Part shown: positions 63,964-64,000 of the stretch, in pieces | Numbering within the stretch: position 1 is the stretch's first letter | How the letters are laid out: each line of letters opens with the position of its first letter | NCBI GenBank assembly: GCA_024236415.1 | Contig: JACKKN010000007.1 | Coordinates: forward strand, 124,001-188,000 | DNA from: Hyphomicrobiales bacterium | GTDB taxonomy: Bacteria; Pseudomonadota; Alphaproteobacteria; Rhodospirillales; JACKKN01 | Direction of reading: 5' to 3' | Length of the DNA: 64,000 bases | Notes under the pieces: generated by a model | Told to the model about the DNA's origin: nothing | The model's input: only the letters and a program-made list of their open reading frames with translations | Databases searched by the model: none | Translations under genes and position numbers: made by a program

Positions 63964-64000
63964 TGCCGCGGCCGGCCGACGGTCTGCCCCGGCGCTGACC

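Overview
The window is a GC-rich chromosomal segment from an alphaproteobacterium, most likely of Rhodospirillales type. The evidence is a circularly permuted two-piece tmRNA whose tag begins ANDN, a cysE-iscR-iscS-iscU-iscA operon, a PurS/PurQ/small-PurL cluster followed by bolA and a CGFS glutaredoxin, an F1-ATPase inhibitor zeta-type protein, SspB, GlnE and an EncFtn-like ferritin. The assignment is by gene content only. There are no rRNA or tRNA genes and no CRISPR array. Only one complete insertion sequence is present.

Layout. 0-2 kb: tail of an opine-oxidase-like two-subunit FAD enzyme. 2-8 kb: an accessory island. It starts with a repeat-rich leader, followed by a 734-residue protein with a peptidoglycan-binding-like N-terminus and a compositionally foreign C-terminus, then two related candidate immunity genes, a small membrane protein, an orphan fragment of a second C-terminal domain, and a second copy of the candidate immunity genes. 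8-13 kb: grxD, bolA, purL, purQ, purS, purC (minus strand). 13-17 kb: a large EVE-like/Clp-R-like/KAP P-loop NTPase and an NRDE protein, lying between purC and the ATPase-inhibitor zeta gene and purB. 17.5-21.5 kb: rhombosortase, its GlyGly-CTERM VIT/vWA target, a 45-residue membrane protein and a divergent TetR regulator. 21.5-23 kb: ArsR regulator and CSC-motif permease. 23-24.4 kb: purB. 24.5-28.5 kb: a second copy of the repeat leader, interrupted by an IS with 17-bp inverted repeats, then a second modular toxin-like gene sharing a domain with the 2.6 kb gene and overlapping a membrane-anchored partner. 28.5-35.6 kb: monooxygenase-fold protein, cobalamin riboswitch with bluB and a VOC protein, CoA-transferase, FkbM methyltransferase, hydrolase, class I fumarase, SspB. 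35.7-40 kb: cell-envelope cluster with three L,D-transpeptidases (one frameshifted), a Braun-type lipoprotein and a DUF882 peptidase. 40-44.3 kb: EncFtn-like ferritin, a 17M-type stress protein pair, ssrA, and GDYXXLXY/DUF4401/DUF2157 membrane genes. 44.5-48.7 kb: RND efflux adaptor and pump. 48.8-59 kb: GFA protein, glnE, AsmA-like protein, tyrS, anmK, hydrolase. 59.2-64 kb: an Fe-S assembly operon behind an IscR-type promoter.

The most interesting system is the pair of modular toxin-like loci at 2.6-8.0 kb and 26.8-28.5 kb. Both sit behind collinear copies of the same composite repeat, share a conserved N-terminal module and carry unrelated C-terminal domains. Each is followed by cognate small genes, which are tandemly duplicated in the first locus. 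This is the organisation of polymorphic toxin-immunity systems, but I do not recognise the trafficking module. A second connection is a TetR-type operator (TTGAAC-N3-GTTCAA) that occurs three times around the rhombosortase operon and its TetR gene and twice upstream of the RND pump 23 kb away, suggesting one regulon for surface-protein sorting and efflux.
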